Both the position numbers and the translations under genes were made by a program. 9,173 nt of DNA from Syntrophaceae bacterium (GTDB taxonomy: Bacteria > Desulfobacterota > Desulfomonilia > Desulfomonilales > Desulfomonilaceae). The stretch lies in assembly GCA_014874425.1 (NCBI GenBank), contig JACWAG010000266.1, positions 1 through 9,173 on the forward strand, written 5' to 3'. Below, piece after piece: positions 1 through 7,300 of the stretch (position 1 is the stretch's first letter; the number at the start of each line of letters is the position of its first letter). Under the pieces are notes generated by a model. The model saw only the letters and a list, made by a program, of their open reading frames with translations, ran no database searches and had not been told where the DNA came from.

Positions 1-12
1 AAGGCCCCGGCG

Positions 13-720
13 CTATTTGTTGATCTTTCCAATCATTTCCAGAAGCCATTTATGAATAGGGGATAGGTCCTTAAATTTATCAAAACAGTAATTTACAATG
101 TCGTAAGAATAAAATTCAGTAGGGATGGCTGTCTCTGTCCAAGCGGTTAATCCACCGAAAAGCAGAAATTCGGCGTTTTTGTGGGTCTTATCGAAGCCCC
201 GTGGCACCTGCTTGTACTGTTTCTCTCCTATCTGATAATCGCCTTTGCTTTTGACATTCTTCACAGCCCTCGCCAAGGCATTCCCAGCTTTAGGGTCAAC
301 AACCGACTCCCGATAAAGATCCAGGATGGGCTTGGAAAAGCAATGATTACCCGTCGCAATCAGTAGCATCGGTGGTTCCAAATGAAAGTAATAGCCAGGG
401 CAATCCATTTTTGCCAATCGGCCTTCCCAAAAAAAGATCCCCAAGTGTGTCTTGTATGGTTTCTTGTCTTTGCTAAATCGAGTGTCTCTAAATGGTCGAA
501 AAATTGATTTGCTGTAACGGGTGTCGGCGATAATACCAGGGGATATCTTCTTCAGCGCCAGACCCATTTCCATGACAAAGTCGCGTGCAGGTTCCATTAC
601 GTATTTCTCAAAGTCTGGTTTGTGTTCATCAAACCATGCTTTGGTGTTGTTTTTGCGTAACTCATCATAGAATTTTACGCATTCTACGGGAAACCCTTTG
701 AAATGGGACTGGTCCGTCAT
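13..720 (-). CDS. DUF2461 (TIGR02453-type) family protein
   Basis: This 235-residue protein of unknown biochemical function is recognised as DUF2461 by an N-terminal NNTKAWF-EH segment (residues 24-33) and the family signature IFRPFRDTRFSKDKKPYKTH (73-92), followed by aromatic-rich strands such as PGYYFHLEP. The length is close to the family's usual 220-230. The frame stays open upstream to 822. I chose the ATG at 718-720 because an AAAGGAGAG ribosome binding site lies 8 nt before it, and the family alignment begins about there. The upstream extension would start on a TTG that better serves as a promoter -35 box. No signal peptide or membrane segment is visible, so it is probably cytosolic. 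It is transcribed away from the cobalamin operon and shows no functional link to it. The family call is firm; the role is unknown. Confidence 0.88.
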   Translation of the reverse strand: MTDQSHFKGFPVECVKFYDELRKNNTKAWFDEHKPDFEKYVMEPARDFVMEMGLALKKISPGIIADTRYSKSIFRPFRDTRFSKDKKPYKTHLGIFFWEGRLAKMDCPGYYFHLEPPMLLIATGNHCFSKPILDLYRESVVDPKAGNALARAVKNVKSKGDYQIGEKQYKQVPRGFDKTHKNAEFLLFGGLTAWTETAIPTEFYSYDIVNYCFDKFKDLSPIHKWLLEMIGKINK

Positions 721-728
721 TTGGATTG

Positions 729-737
729 CTCTCCTTT
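729..737 (-). promoter_or_regulatory. Ribosome binding site deciding the DUF2461 start
   Basis: Read on the - strand this is AAAGGAGAG, a near-perfect anti-SD match, with an 8-nt spacer to the ATG at 720. It decides between this start and the longer open frame that reaches 822. Confidence 0.8.
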
Positions 738-794
738 GACTAAATTTTTGGCCAATGCAAACAGGCATGAGGAAAATACCCATTAACAAATTTA

Positions 795-822
795 ATTTCA
801 TCATGGCGGATAGGTGTGTCAA
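795..822 (-). promoter_or_regulatory. Candidate sigma70 promoter for the DUF2461 gene
   Basis: On the - strand a consensus TTGACA (822-817) is followed after 16 nt by TGAAAT (800-795), which matches TATAAT at 4 of 6 positions. Transcription would begin near 788 and give a leader of about 65-70 nt ahead of the ATG at 720. The -35 is perfect but the -10 is weak, so this is a candidate only. Confidence 0.4.
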
Positions 823-918
823 CTTACTAAACCTGTTTTGGAAAATTCACGTGTTCATGTTGACCATTTCAATTAAATAACCTCCGGTTTTAGTAGGAAA
901 ATTATTTGGTCACGCTAG

Positions 919-947
919 TTGACAACAGATCGCTGGTTTGCTAATCT
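919..947 (+). promoter_or_regulatory. Candidate sigma70 promoter of the cobalamin operon
   Basis: A consensus -35 TTGACA (919-924) is followed by a 17-nt spacer and TAATCT (942-947), a weak -10 matching 3 of 6 positions including the first two and the last. The predicted start near 954 falls only a few nucleotides before the first pairing base of the riboswitch P1 stem at 957. A riboswitch transcript would be expected to begin there, and this positional agreement is the strongest support. Confidence 0.55.
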
Positions 948-956
948 TCTAAGAGC

Positions 957-1147
957 AGTCATGGACTGACCCCTATAGGGATCTAAGGGAAAACGGTGCA
1001 AATCCGTTGCGGACCCGCCGCTGTGACCGGGGACGAAAGCCGTAGAACCACTGTCCGTAAGGATGGGAAGGACGGCGATTAGGAGGAACCGGAAGCCAGA
1101 AGACCTGCCCATGACTTGAGATGTCGGCTCTTCGCGGACCGAGAGCT
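957..1147 (+). promoter_or_regulatory. Cobalamin (AdoCbl-type) riboswitch aptamer
   Basis: The canonical B12 elements occur in order. An 8-bp P1 stem pairs AGTCATGG (957-964) with CCATGACT (1109-1116). A CCCTATAGGG hairpin lies at 971-980 and a GGGAA-type junction follows it. The conserved GGTGCAAATCC is at 995-1005, within an ACGG/CCGT stem. The L5 sequence CCGCCGCTGT is at 1015-1024. The B12 box AGCCAGAAGACCTGCC sits at about 1094-1109. A P13-like hairpin follows, GCTCT (1127-1131) with AGAGC (1142-1146); its loop contains GCGG, which can pair with CCGC in L5 as in the known kissing-loop regulatory contact. It precedes cobT and the whole cobalamin/cobalt operon and is followed by an intrinsic terminator, so it most likely lowers transcription when cobalamin binds. 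The aptamer class is clear; the exact boundaries and kissing pairs are inferred. Confidence 0.95.
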
Positions 1148-1155
1148 TGGCAACT

Positions 1156-1175
1156 GGGATGAAAAACGGCATCCC
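1156..1175 (+). promoter_or_regulatory. Candidate anti-terminator hairpin of the riboswitch
   Basis: GGGATG (1156-1161) can pair with CATCCC (1170-1175) across an 8-nt A-rich loop. The 3' arm is also the start of the terminator's 5' arm (from 1171), so the two hairpins exclude each other. This is the geometry expected of an anti-terminator in the expression platform. How ligand binding would shift the balance is not visible from sequence alone. Confidence 0.45.
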
Positions 1176-1203
1176 CGGGGACTTAGTTCCCGGGGATTTT
1201 TTT
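1171..1203 (+). terminator. Rho-independent terminator of the riboswitch expression platform
   Basis: A 12-bp stem pairs 1171-1182 with 1186-1197 (one G-U pair, otherwise perfect, with a CCCCGGGG core) across a TTA loop and runs straight into seven T residues (1197-1203). It lies 24 nt after the P13-like hairpin and 148 nt before cobT. Its place inside the leader, not after a gene, marks it as the attenuator through which the B12 riboswitch acts. Confidence 0.9.
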
Positions 1204-1263
1204 GTGCCCAACATCCCCGTTATTGTCATGTGACTTACCTGCTGAGTTCATAGTCCTCGCACC

Positions 1264-1283
1264 GTTACGGCCAATAGCGTAAC
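1264..1283 (+). other. Small inverted repeat in the post-terminator leader
   Basis: GTTACG (1264-1269) and CGTAAC (1278-1283) form a 6-bp stem with an 8-nt loop inside the 148-nt leader between the attenuator and cobT. A second short dyad, AATCAA/TTGATT, lies at 1308-1321. Either could be an operator or an RNA hairpin. No U-run follows, and no other feature is visible in 1204-1340. Confidence 0.3.
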
Positions 1284-1351
1284 TCAAGGCCGACCTGTTT
1301 AAAATTAAATCAAGTTTGATTCGTTAAATATTGAAGAAAGGAACTATTTAA

Positions 1352-2416
1352 ATGGGCCTCCTTGATGAGACGATAAAGCGAATACTTCCCGCTGACACGG
1401 TTACTCGTGAGAAAGCGCTGGAACGGCTGAACCAGCTTACCATGCCGCGTTGGGCGCTCGGTCGCCTGATGGACTTGGCTTTGGATCTGGCCGCTATGAC
1501 GAGGTCTACCAATCCGGAAGTAGACAAACGGGTGGTTGTCGTGATGGCCGCCGATCATGGGGTTGCGAATGAAGGCGTCAGCAACTATCCCCAGGAAGTA
1601 ACTCTACAGATGGTTTACAATTTTCTCAGAGGCGGCGCAGGAATAAACGCCATATCTCGCGTCAGCGGATCGCATGTAATGGTTGTAGACATGGGGATTG
1701 CGACTGATATGGGGGAGGTTCCAGACCCTACCAGGTTCATTTCCAAGCGCATCAGGCCCGGAACCAGCAACATTGCGACAGGCCCGGCCATGACTCGGGA
1801 AGAAGCTGTCAAATCGGTAGAAGCGGGAATCGAAGTGGCCCTTAAGTTGGGGGAATCTTACAACCTTTTCGGGACCGGAGACATGGGAATAGGAAACACC
1901 ACTCCGAGCAGCGCCATTGTGAGCGCAATTACCGGAGAGGACCCAGCCAAAGTTACCGGTCACGGGACAGGAATCGATGACGAAAAGTTTCAAAACAAGG
2001 TTAAAATAATAAAGAAAATTCTCAAGGTAAACCAGCCCAACCCGAAGGACGCTTTAGACACCCTGGCTAAGGTCGGGGGATTTGAAATAGGTGGGATAGC
2101 CGGGCTTATCCTTGGGGCGGCCTCCATGCAAAAACCTATACTTATTGACGGATTTATCTCAACTACTGGAGCGCTGATCGCTCACGGTATTTGCCCCACC
2201 GCCGCTGATTACATGATTGCGTCACATCGCAGCGTAGAACAGGGCCATAAGGTCGCTTTGAAGTATCTCGACAAAGAGCCTCTAATGGACCTAAACCTTA
2301 GATTGGGGGAAGGAACAGGAGCGGCGTTATCAATGACGTTAGTCGAAGCGGCCGTCCGTATACTTACCGAAGTGGCTACTTTCGAAGAAGCGGAAGTAAC
2401 CAAGGCTGAAATGTAG
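1352..2416 (+). CDS. cobT: Nicotinate-nucleotide--dimethylbenzimidazole phosphoribosyltransferase
   Basis: CobT transfers the phosphoribosyl group of nicotinate mononucleotide to a lower-ligand base, usually 5,6-dimethylbenzimidazole, giving the alpha-ribotide later joined to the corrin ring. The 354-residue length equals the family norm. Hallmarks include ADHGVANEGVSNYPQEVT (67-84), GDMGIGNTT (176-184), the Gly/Ala-rich GGFEIGGIAGLILGAA (about 242-257), PILIDGFISTTGAL (262-275), SHRSVEQGH (291-299) and LRLGEGTGAA. In that last motif E320 corresponds to the catalytic glutamate of the Salmonella enzyme (Glu317). The ATG at 1352 has AAGGAA a few nucleotides upstream. It is the first gene after the B12 riboswitch and is expected to be repressed by cobalamin. 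In an anaerobe without BluB the true base may be another benzimidazole, a phenol or a purine; the sequence does not settle this. It is probably cytosolic. Confidence 0.97.
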   Translation: MGLLDETIKRILPADTVTREKALERLNQLTMPRWALGRLMDLALDLAAMTRSTNPEVDKRVVVVMAADHGVANEGVSNYPQEVTLQMVYNFLRGGAGINAISRVSGSHVMVVDMGIATDMGEVPDPTRFISKRIRPGTSNIATGPAMTREEAVKSVEAGIEVALKLGESYNLFGTGDMGIGNTTPSSAIVSAITGEDPAKVTGHGTGIDDEKFQNKVKIIKKILKVNQPNPKDALDTLAKVGGFEIGGIAGLILGAASMQKPILIDGFISTTGALIAHGICPTAADYMIASHRSVEQGHKVALKYLDKEPLMDLNLRLGEGTGAALSMTLVEAAVRILTEVATFEEAEVTKAEM

Positions 2417-2557
2417 CGCTAATTCAGGAAAGCCTTTGTTTTATAAGGGTTTGTAGAAGCTGTTTCAGGAACAAGATGGTTTCATTATCCAGTCGTGGAA
2501 ATCCTCAAGCCGGATGACGGGATCGATGTACAACCATCACGAGTGCGAGAAAATGAC

Positions 2558-5128
2558 ATGACAAGTTTCAAGCACGGCGGCAATTTAAAACATCTGATGA
2601 ATCTTTCCGGCCTTTCGGCTGAGGAGATTCTGGATTTTTCCGCTAATATCAACCCCATGGGATTACCGGAGTGGTTTCGGCCAGTTGTCAGTTCTACACT
2701 CGCATCAGTGGTTCATTATCCCGATCCAGATTGCGCCGATTTGGTTAAAGCCGCGGTCGAAAAATATGGTTGCTCTCCGGATCAAGCGCTTGTCGGCAAT
2801 GGCTCGTCCGAGATCCTGCATTTGCTCCCAAGGGCGCTCGGCAAAAAACAGGCCATTATCCTTGCTCCCTCATATGTTGATTACGCTACCGCCGCCGAAG
2901 TCGGTGGTCTTAAATTGGATTATGTTTTTCTGAAAGAAATCGATCAGTTCTTACCGGATTTAAGACGTTTGGAATCCATGTTGGGTGGCGACGAACTGGT
3001 TTTCATTTGCACTCCTAATAACCCTACCGGCCTCCTTGTTGACGCTGAACACCTCAGGGAAATCGCAACCAGGAACCCATCAACCCTGTTCGTAGTGGAT
3101 GAGGCTTTTGGTGATTTTGTCGAAGGCATGGATTCGTTGACGCGCGACAGGCCACCAAATGTAATTGTACTGCTGTCTCTGACGAAAATCTACACTATCC
3201 CAGGATTGAGGTTAGGTTTAGCCATATGTGAGCCAAAAATAGTTGAATCTATCAAGAGGATTCAACCGACATGGTCTGTCAACAGCATTGCTCAGGCGGT
3301 AGGGTCCGCGGCCTTGAGGGATAGCCATTATGTGGAACAAAGTAGATCATTTGTGCGACAACAGCGCGAAGCCCTTGAGAACGAGTTAAAGTCAATCTCT
3401 GGACTCACAGTCTATCCAGGCAAGGCCAATTTCCTATTCGTAAGGATTGATCGAAAAGGTCTGGACGCAATAGAGCTTGCTGGCCGAGTCTTGCGTGATG
3501 GAATCGCTATCCGTGTTTGCGAAAATTTCCAAGGATTGGATAAACGATTCTTCAGAGTAGCGGTGAGGACTTACGAACAGAACAATCGGTTGTGTGAATC
3601 TCTCCGAAAAGCCATGGGCGTTGCCCACAAACCTTTCAAAAAATCCAAGCCACCTGCTTTAATGTTTCAGGGAACAAGCTCGAATGCGGGGAAGAGCGTA
3701 TTGACCGCAGCTCTAGGTAGAATTCTGCTTCAAGACGGTTATAAGGTGGCGCCGTTCAAGTCCCAGAACATGTCCCTCAATTCATTTGTAACAAGATCAG
3801 GTGGAGAAATGGGGCGGGCCCAAGTAGTCCAGGCCCAGGCATGCAGGCTGGAGCCGGATGTGCGAATGAATCCCATTCTGCTCAAGCCGAATAGCGACAC
3901 AGGGAGCCAGGTTATAGTATGCGGTAAGCCTGTAGGCAACATGGATGTCATGGAGTATGTTCGCTACAAACCCGAGGTGTTTGCCGCCGCTAAAGCCTCT
4001 TACGATTCTCTTTCAGCGGATTTCGATGTGATGGTGCTCGAAGGCGCGGGGAGTCCGGGCGAGGTAAACCTGAAACACCACGATATAGTCAACATGCAGA
4101 TGGCCCAGTACGCCGAAGCGCCAGTCCTTATAGTGGGGGATATTGATCGAGGTGGAGTTTTCGCATCGTTTATCGGGACCATGGAGGTATTAGCCGAGTG
4201 GGAGCGGTCAATGGTAGCGGGTTTTGTGGTAAATCGCTTCCGGGGTAACAAGGATCTGCTCAACGATGCGCTTAATTACACACTGCTTCATACAGGCCGG
4301 CCGGTATTGGGTGTTGTGCCGTATTTTCACGACCTGGGCCTGCCTGAAGAAGATTCCGTAAGCTTTAAGAGTGGCTTATTCGATGATCAGCGAGAATCCA
4401 ACGATTCCGTAGAAGTGGCTATTATAGATTTGCCTCATATCTCGAATTTTACAGACTTTGACGCTTTCAGAACAGAACCTGACGTAAGATTAAAAATAGT
4501 TCGGAATCGTGATGATCTGAATCAGCCCGACGCTATAATTTTACCAGGTAGTAAGAATACTATCGGCGATCTGGAGTATCTCAAAAATAGAGGAATCGAC
4601 TCAAAATTGAGAGAACTTGCAGACAATGGAACCGAAGTTGTGGGTATTTGCGGAGGTTTCCAAATGTTGGGGGGTGGGATATCCGATCCGCATGGCCTGG
4701 AATCAGGCGACAAAGCCTTCGAAGGATTGCGTTTTCTCGATGTTACTACGGTCCTCGCCCCTGAAAAGACACTGACACGTGTATCAGGCTTGCACCTTGA
4801 GTCCAATTTGGCCGTTAGTGGTTACGAAATCCACCATGGTCAGAGCCAATGTAGCGCCACACGCCCCATAGTGGAACTGGGACGTGGCGGCGTTGACGGA
4901 GCAGGATCCTCGGATGGAAGAATATGGGGCACATATTTACACGGGATCTTTGATGCGGATGAATTTAGAAGATGGTTTATAGACAAGTTGCGAAAACGTC
5001 GTGGCTTAAAGCCAATAGGAAAAGTCTGCTCGGTGTACGACCTGGAACCAGCCCTGGATAGACTGGCTGAATCAGTGCGCAGCAGCTTAGATGTGAAACT
5101 AATTTACAAGCTGGTGGGTCTTCGATGA
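2558..5128 (+). CDS. cobD-cobQ: Fused threonine-phosphate decarboxylase (CobD) and cobyric acid synthase (CobQ/CbiP)
   Basis: One uninterrupted frame encodes two B12 enzymes. Numbering counts from the upstream GTG at 2495; subtract 21 for the ATG at 2558. The N-terminal half (about 22-375) is a PLP fold-type I CobD: HGGN (27-30), LDFSANINPMG, NNPTG (175-179), VDEAF, and the PLP lysine K231 in SLTKIYTIPGLRLG. It should decarboxylate L-threonine O-3-phosphate to aminopropanol phosphate. A lysine/proline-rich linker (about 376-388) leads to CobQ (390-877). This half has the P-loop QGTSSNAGKS (392-401), APFKSQNMSLNSF, DIDRGGVFAS, the glutaminase nucleophile C719 in GICGGFQML, and H816 in GTYLHGIFD. 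It amidates the b, d, e and g side chains using ATP and glutamine. Both halves are full length with key residues intact. I prefer the ATG because it leaves five residues before HGGN, as in CobD, but neither start has a good SD. Confidence 0.93.
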   Translation: MTSFKHGGNLKHLMNLSGLSAEEILDFSANINPMGLPEWFRPVVSSTLASVVHYPDPDCADLVKAAVEKYGCSPDQALVGNGSSEILHLLPRALGKKQAIILAPSYVDYATAAEVGGLKLDYVFLKEIDQFLPDLRRLESMLGGDELVFICTPNNPTGLLVDAEHLREIATRNPSTLFVVDEAFGDFVEGMDSLTRDRPPNVIVLLSLTKIYTIPGLRLGLAICEPKIVESIKRIQPTWSVNSIAQAVGSAALRDSHYVEQSRSFVRQQREALENELKSISGLTVYPGKANFLFVRIDRKGLDAIELAGRVLRDGIAIRVCENFQGLDKRFFRVAVRTYEQNNRLCESLRKAMGVAHKPFKKSKPPALMFQGTSSNAGKSVLTAALGRILLQDGYKVAPFKSQNMSLNSFVTRSGGEMGRAQVVQAQACRLEPDVRMNPILLKPNSDTGSQVIVCGKPVGNMDVMEYVRYKPEVFAAAKASYDSLSADFDVMVLEGAGSPGEVNLKHHDIVNMQMAQYAEAPVLIVGDIDRGGVFASFIGTMEVLAEWERSMVAGFVVNRFRGNKDLLNDALNYTLLHTGRPVLGVVPYFHDLGLPEEDSVSFKSGLFDDQRESNDSVEVAIIDLPHISNFTDFDAFRTEPDVRLKIVRNRDDLNQPDAIILPGSKNTIGDLEYLKNRGIDSKLRELADNGTEVVGICGGFQMLGGGISDPHGLESGDKAFEGLRFLDVTTVLAPEKTLTRVSGLHLESNLAVSGYEIHHGQSQCSATRPIVELGRGGVDGAGSSDGRIWGTYLHGIFDADEFRRWFIDKLRKRRGLKPIGKVCSVYDLEPALDRLAESVRSSLDVKLIYKLVGLR

Positions 5129-5152
5129 CGTTCAAATATCAGCGGATTGTTT

Positions 5153-5161
5153 GAGGAGAGG
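5153..5161 (+). promoter_or_regulatory. Ribosome binding site supporting the TTG start of cbiA
   Basis: GAGGAGAGG lies 5 nt before the TTG at 5167, with its GGAG core 8 nt away. It sits in the 38-nt gap after the cobD-cobQ stop and supports a non-ATG start. The N-terminal P-loop, 12 residues in, fits that start. Confidence 0.75.
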
Positions 5162-5166
5162 CCGAT

Positions 5167-6591
5167 TTGCCGATTTCCTGTCCCAGAATAGTAATAGCAG
5201 GAACTAATAGCGGTGTCGGTAAGACATCGGTTACGCTGGCTGTTGTGAGCGCTCTCAGAAAACGAGGTCTCCGAGTGCAAACGTTCAAAGTCGGCCCTGA
5301 TTATCTCGACCCCACCTATCTGTCCATGGCTTCAGGGAGACCCTGCTACAACCTTGATGGCTGGATGACAAACGAAGACTACGTGAAAAGGTTGTTTGTC
5401 GACAAAGCTTCGCAGAGTGACATTTCAGTAATTGAAGGTGTCATGGGTCTGTTCGACGGCAGCGACGCTGTGGGACCGGAAGGCTCAACCGCGGAAATCG
5501 CTTCATGGTTGGATGCGCCGGTAGTCCTTGTAGTAAACGTTCATGGGTTGGCGCGCAGTATCGCCGCGCTCGTTCACGGTTTCACGACTTTTGACTCGAA
5601 AGTTAAAATATCAGGCGCAATTGCAAACCACTGTGGTTCCGAGCGACACGGAATGTATCTCTCTGAGTCTCTAAATGCGTTCGGCTTACCCAAATTGCTG
5701 GCATCCATCCCGAGGGGTTCATTGCCCGGCCTGCCAAGCCGTCATCTTGGATTAGTGTCGGCTGATGTAAGTATATTGAATCGCCAGGTTTTAGATACAT
5801 TGGGCGAAGCTATGGAACGTTACTGTTCAATAAGCGACATTTTGGAAATTGCCGGAAGCGCCCCACATCTTCCGCTGGATTCGTCGAACTCACAACAAAG
5901 GACCCCGGAAAAGTCTGTGCGTCTAGGCGTCGCGAAGGACTCAGCTTTTCATTTCTATTATCAAGACAACCTCGAAGCTTTATCGGCGGCAGGATGTGAA
6001 CTCGTGGAATTCTCACCACTAAGAGACGATTCTCTACCCAGCGGTTTGGATGGAGTCTATTTCGGGGGAGGTTATCCGGAAGAACATGCCGACGAACTCT
6101 CAAAAAACATGTCAATGCTTAACTCGGTTAGACAATTTGCGAGTACGAACAGACCAATTTATGCCGAATGTGGCGGACTCATGTATCTGTCCAAAGGCAT
6201 AGAATCCATAGCTGGAGAAAAATTTGAACTCGTCGGGCTACTCCCTACTTGGACCAGAATGTTACCTAGACTAAAATCTTTGGGCTATGTCGAGGTAACC
6301 TTTTATAAAGATTCTCTTTTCGGGCCAGAGGGCCGACAGATCAGAGGACATGAGTTTCATTATTCTGAGTTGATTGGAGATCCTCTTGGAGACAATCAGT
6401 GGACCACGGCATATCGATTAAGGCGCCGGCCAACGGCAATTGAGAATTTTGAAGGATTTCAGCGTGGCAACATGTTAGCCAGTTATGTTCATGGTCACTT
6501 TGCTTCCAGACCCGACTCAGTAAGCCATTTTGTTTCAGTTTGCAAAAACGTTAAGCGTCAGGAAAAATTATATGAACAAAATTCCCGTTAA
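5167..6591 (+). CDS. cbiA: Cobyrinic acid a,c-diamide synthase
   Basis: CbiA uses ATP and glutamine to amidate the a and c carboxylates of cobyrinic acid, the step before the CobQ amidations encoded by the preceding gene. The 474-residue protein has an N-terminal dethiobiotin-synthetase-like ATPase with P-loop GTNSGVGKT (12-20), FKVGPDYLDPTY and the CbiA-typical NLDGWM, then EGVMGLFDG. A class I glutamine amidotransferase domain begins near residue 252. It includes FGGGYPEEH, the nucleophile C335 in YAECGGLMYL, and H442 in SYVHGHF. GYVEV and GHEFHYSE are also family-typical. Translation starts at TTG with a strong SD. The 3' end overlaps cbiC by 20 nt, suggesting translational coupling. The NLDGWM-type sequence and operon context favour CbiA over the hydrogenobyrinate enzyme CobB, which acts in the aerobic route. 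Confidence 0.96.
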   Translation: MPISCPRIVIAGTNSGVGKTSVTLAVVSALRKRGLRVQTFKVGPDYLDPTYLSMASGRPCYNLDGWMTNEDYVKRLFVDKASQSDISVIEGVMGLFDGSDAVGPEGSTAEIASWLDAPVVLVVNVHGLARSIAALVHGFTTFDSKVKISGAIANHCGSERHGMYLSESLNAFGLPKLLASIPRGSLPGLPSRHLGLVSADVSILNRQVLDTLGEAMERYCSISDILEIAGSAPHLPLDSSNSQQRTPEKSVRLGVAKDSAFHFYYQDNLEALSAAGCELVEFSPLRDDSLPSGLDGVYFGGGYPEEHADELSKNMSMLNSVRQFASTNRPIYAECGGLMYLSKGIESIAGEKFELVGLLPTWTRMLPRLKSLGYVEVTFYKDSLFGPEGRQIRGHEFHYSELIGDPLGDNQWTTAYRLRRRPTAIENFEGFQRGNMLASYVHGHFASRPDSVSHFVSVCKNVKRQEKLYEQNSR

Positions 6592-7267
6592 TTCCCAGTC
6601 AAGCCGGAAACCTCTTATTCGAGATCTGTATGACAATCCCATGAGCGCAGAGGCCATAGAGAGTAGGTCCTTTGAAATAATTGACATGGAGGTGCCATCT
6701 CACGGGTTTACGCCCGACCAGTGGCAAGTCGTCAGGCGAATGGTCCATACAACAGCCGATTTTGGATTGATTGATTTGATAAGGTTTTCTCCAGAAGCGA
6801 TTGAGTCGTCCATTAACGCGCTAAAATCAGGGGCAAAGATTTTCGTGGACTCAAACATGATACGTTCAGGGCTATCAATTGCGAGATTAAGACAAATTTG
6901 CTCGAATTATTCCCCGCAGGATATTGTGTGTCACGTCGCTGACCCAGACGTCGCATCATCCGCTACTGAGAATGGTCTGCCTCGATCACTTTTCGCGGTC
7001 AAAAAAGCTCAACCCATATTGAACGGATGCATAGCCGCATTTGGGAACGCTCCAGTGGCGCTGATGGAACTCAATCGTATGATTATGGAAGAAGGTATCA
7101 AACCGGCGGTCGTTATCGCTATGCCTGTTGGATTTGTACATGTGACCGAAAGTAAAGATGAAGTCATGTCTTTAGGTGTGCCATACGTGGCCATTTCAGG
7201 TCGACGGGGAGGTAGTCCTCTAGCGGTAAGCTCAATACATGCTCTTTGCGCCTTGGCCATCAGATGA
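6572..7267 (+). CDS. cbiC: Cobalt-precorrin-8 methylmutase
   Basis: CbiC moves a methyl group from C-11 to C-12 of cobalt-precorrin-8 to give cobyrinic acid, the substrate of CbiA encoded just upstream. The frame extends back to 6530, but the ATG at 6572 has AGGAA 7 nt upstream and gives 231 residues, slightly above the usual 200-215 because of about 27 residues before the first conserved block. Motifs: IESRSFEIID (29-38), RRMVHTTAD with H59 as the likely active-site histidine (His43 in the related CobH), FVDSNMIRSG, AFGNAPVALMEL, AMPVGFVHVTESK and GRRGGSPLAVSSIHAL. It overlaps the end of cbiA by 20 nt. The cobalt-dependent rather than cobalt-free assignment rests on the neighbouring cbiX, since sequence alone separates CbiC and CobH poorly. 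It is probably cytosolic. Confidence 0.95.
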   Translation: MNKIPVNSQSSRKPLIRDLYDNPMSAEAIESRSFEIIDMEVPSHGFTPDQWQVVRRMVHTTADFGLIDLIRFSPEAIESSINALKSGAKIFVDSNMIRSGLSIARLRQICSNYSPQDIVCHVADPDVASSATENGLPRSLFAVKKAQPILNGCIAAFGNAPVALMELNRMIMEEGIKPAVVIAMPVGFVHVTESKDEVMSLGVPYVAISGRRGGSPLAVSSIHALCALAIR

Positions 7268-7300
7268 AAGAAGACCCCAAAAGCTTCAACGGTTTAGAAA

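Noticed and set aside
721..822. N-terminal extension of the DUF2461 frame with a hydrophobic, signal-like stretch
   Set aside because: A strong SD at 729-737 supports the ATG at 720, the family alignment starts there, and the extension's TTG coincides with a consensus -35 box.
915..1229. 104-residue open frame on the - strand
   Set aside because: It lies antisense to the riboswitch and terminator; its composition reflects the structured RNA and no family is recognisable.
1300..1305. TAAAAT as the -10 of a second, riboswitch-independent promoter before cobT
   Set aside because: No acceptable -35 hexamer lies 15-19 nt upstream and the region is generally AT-rich.
1604..1993. 129-residue open frame on the - strand inside cobT
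   Set aside because: It is a shadow of a clearly coding cobT frame and shows no recognisable domain.
2417..2460. Possible terminator hairpin after cobT (AAAGCCTT with AAGGGTTT)
   Set aside because: The stem has a central mismatch and no T-run follows, so it does not look like an operon break.
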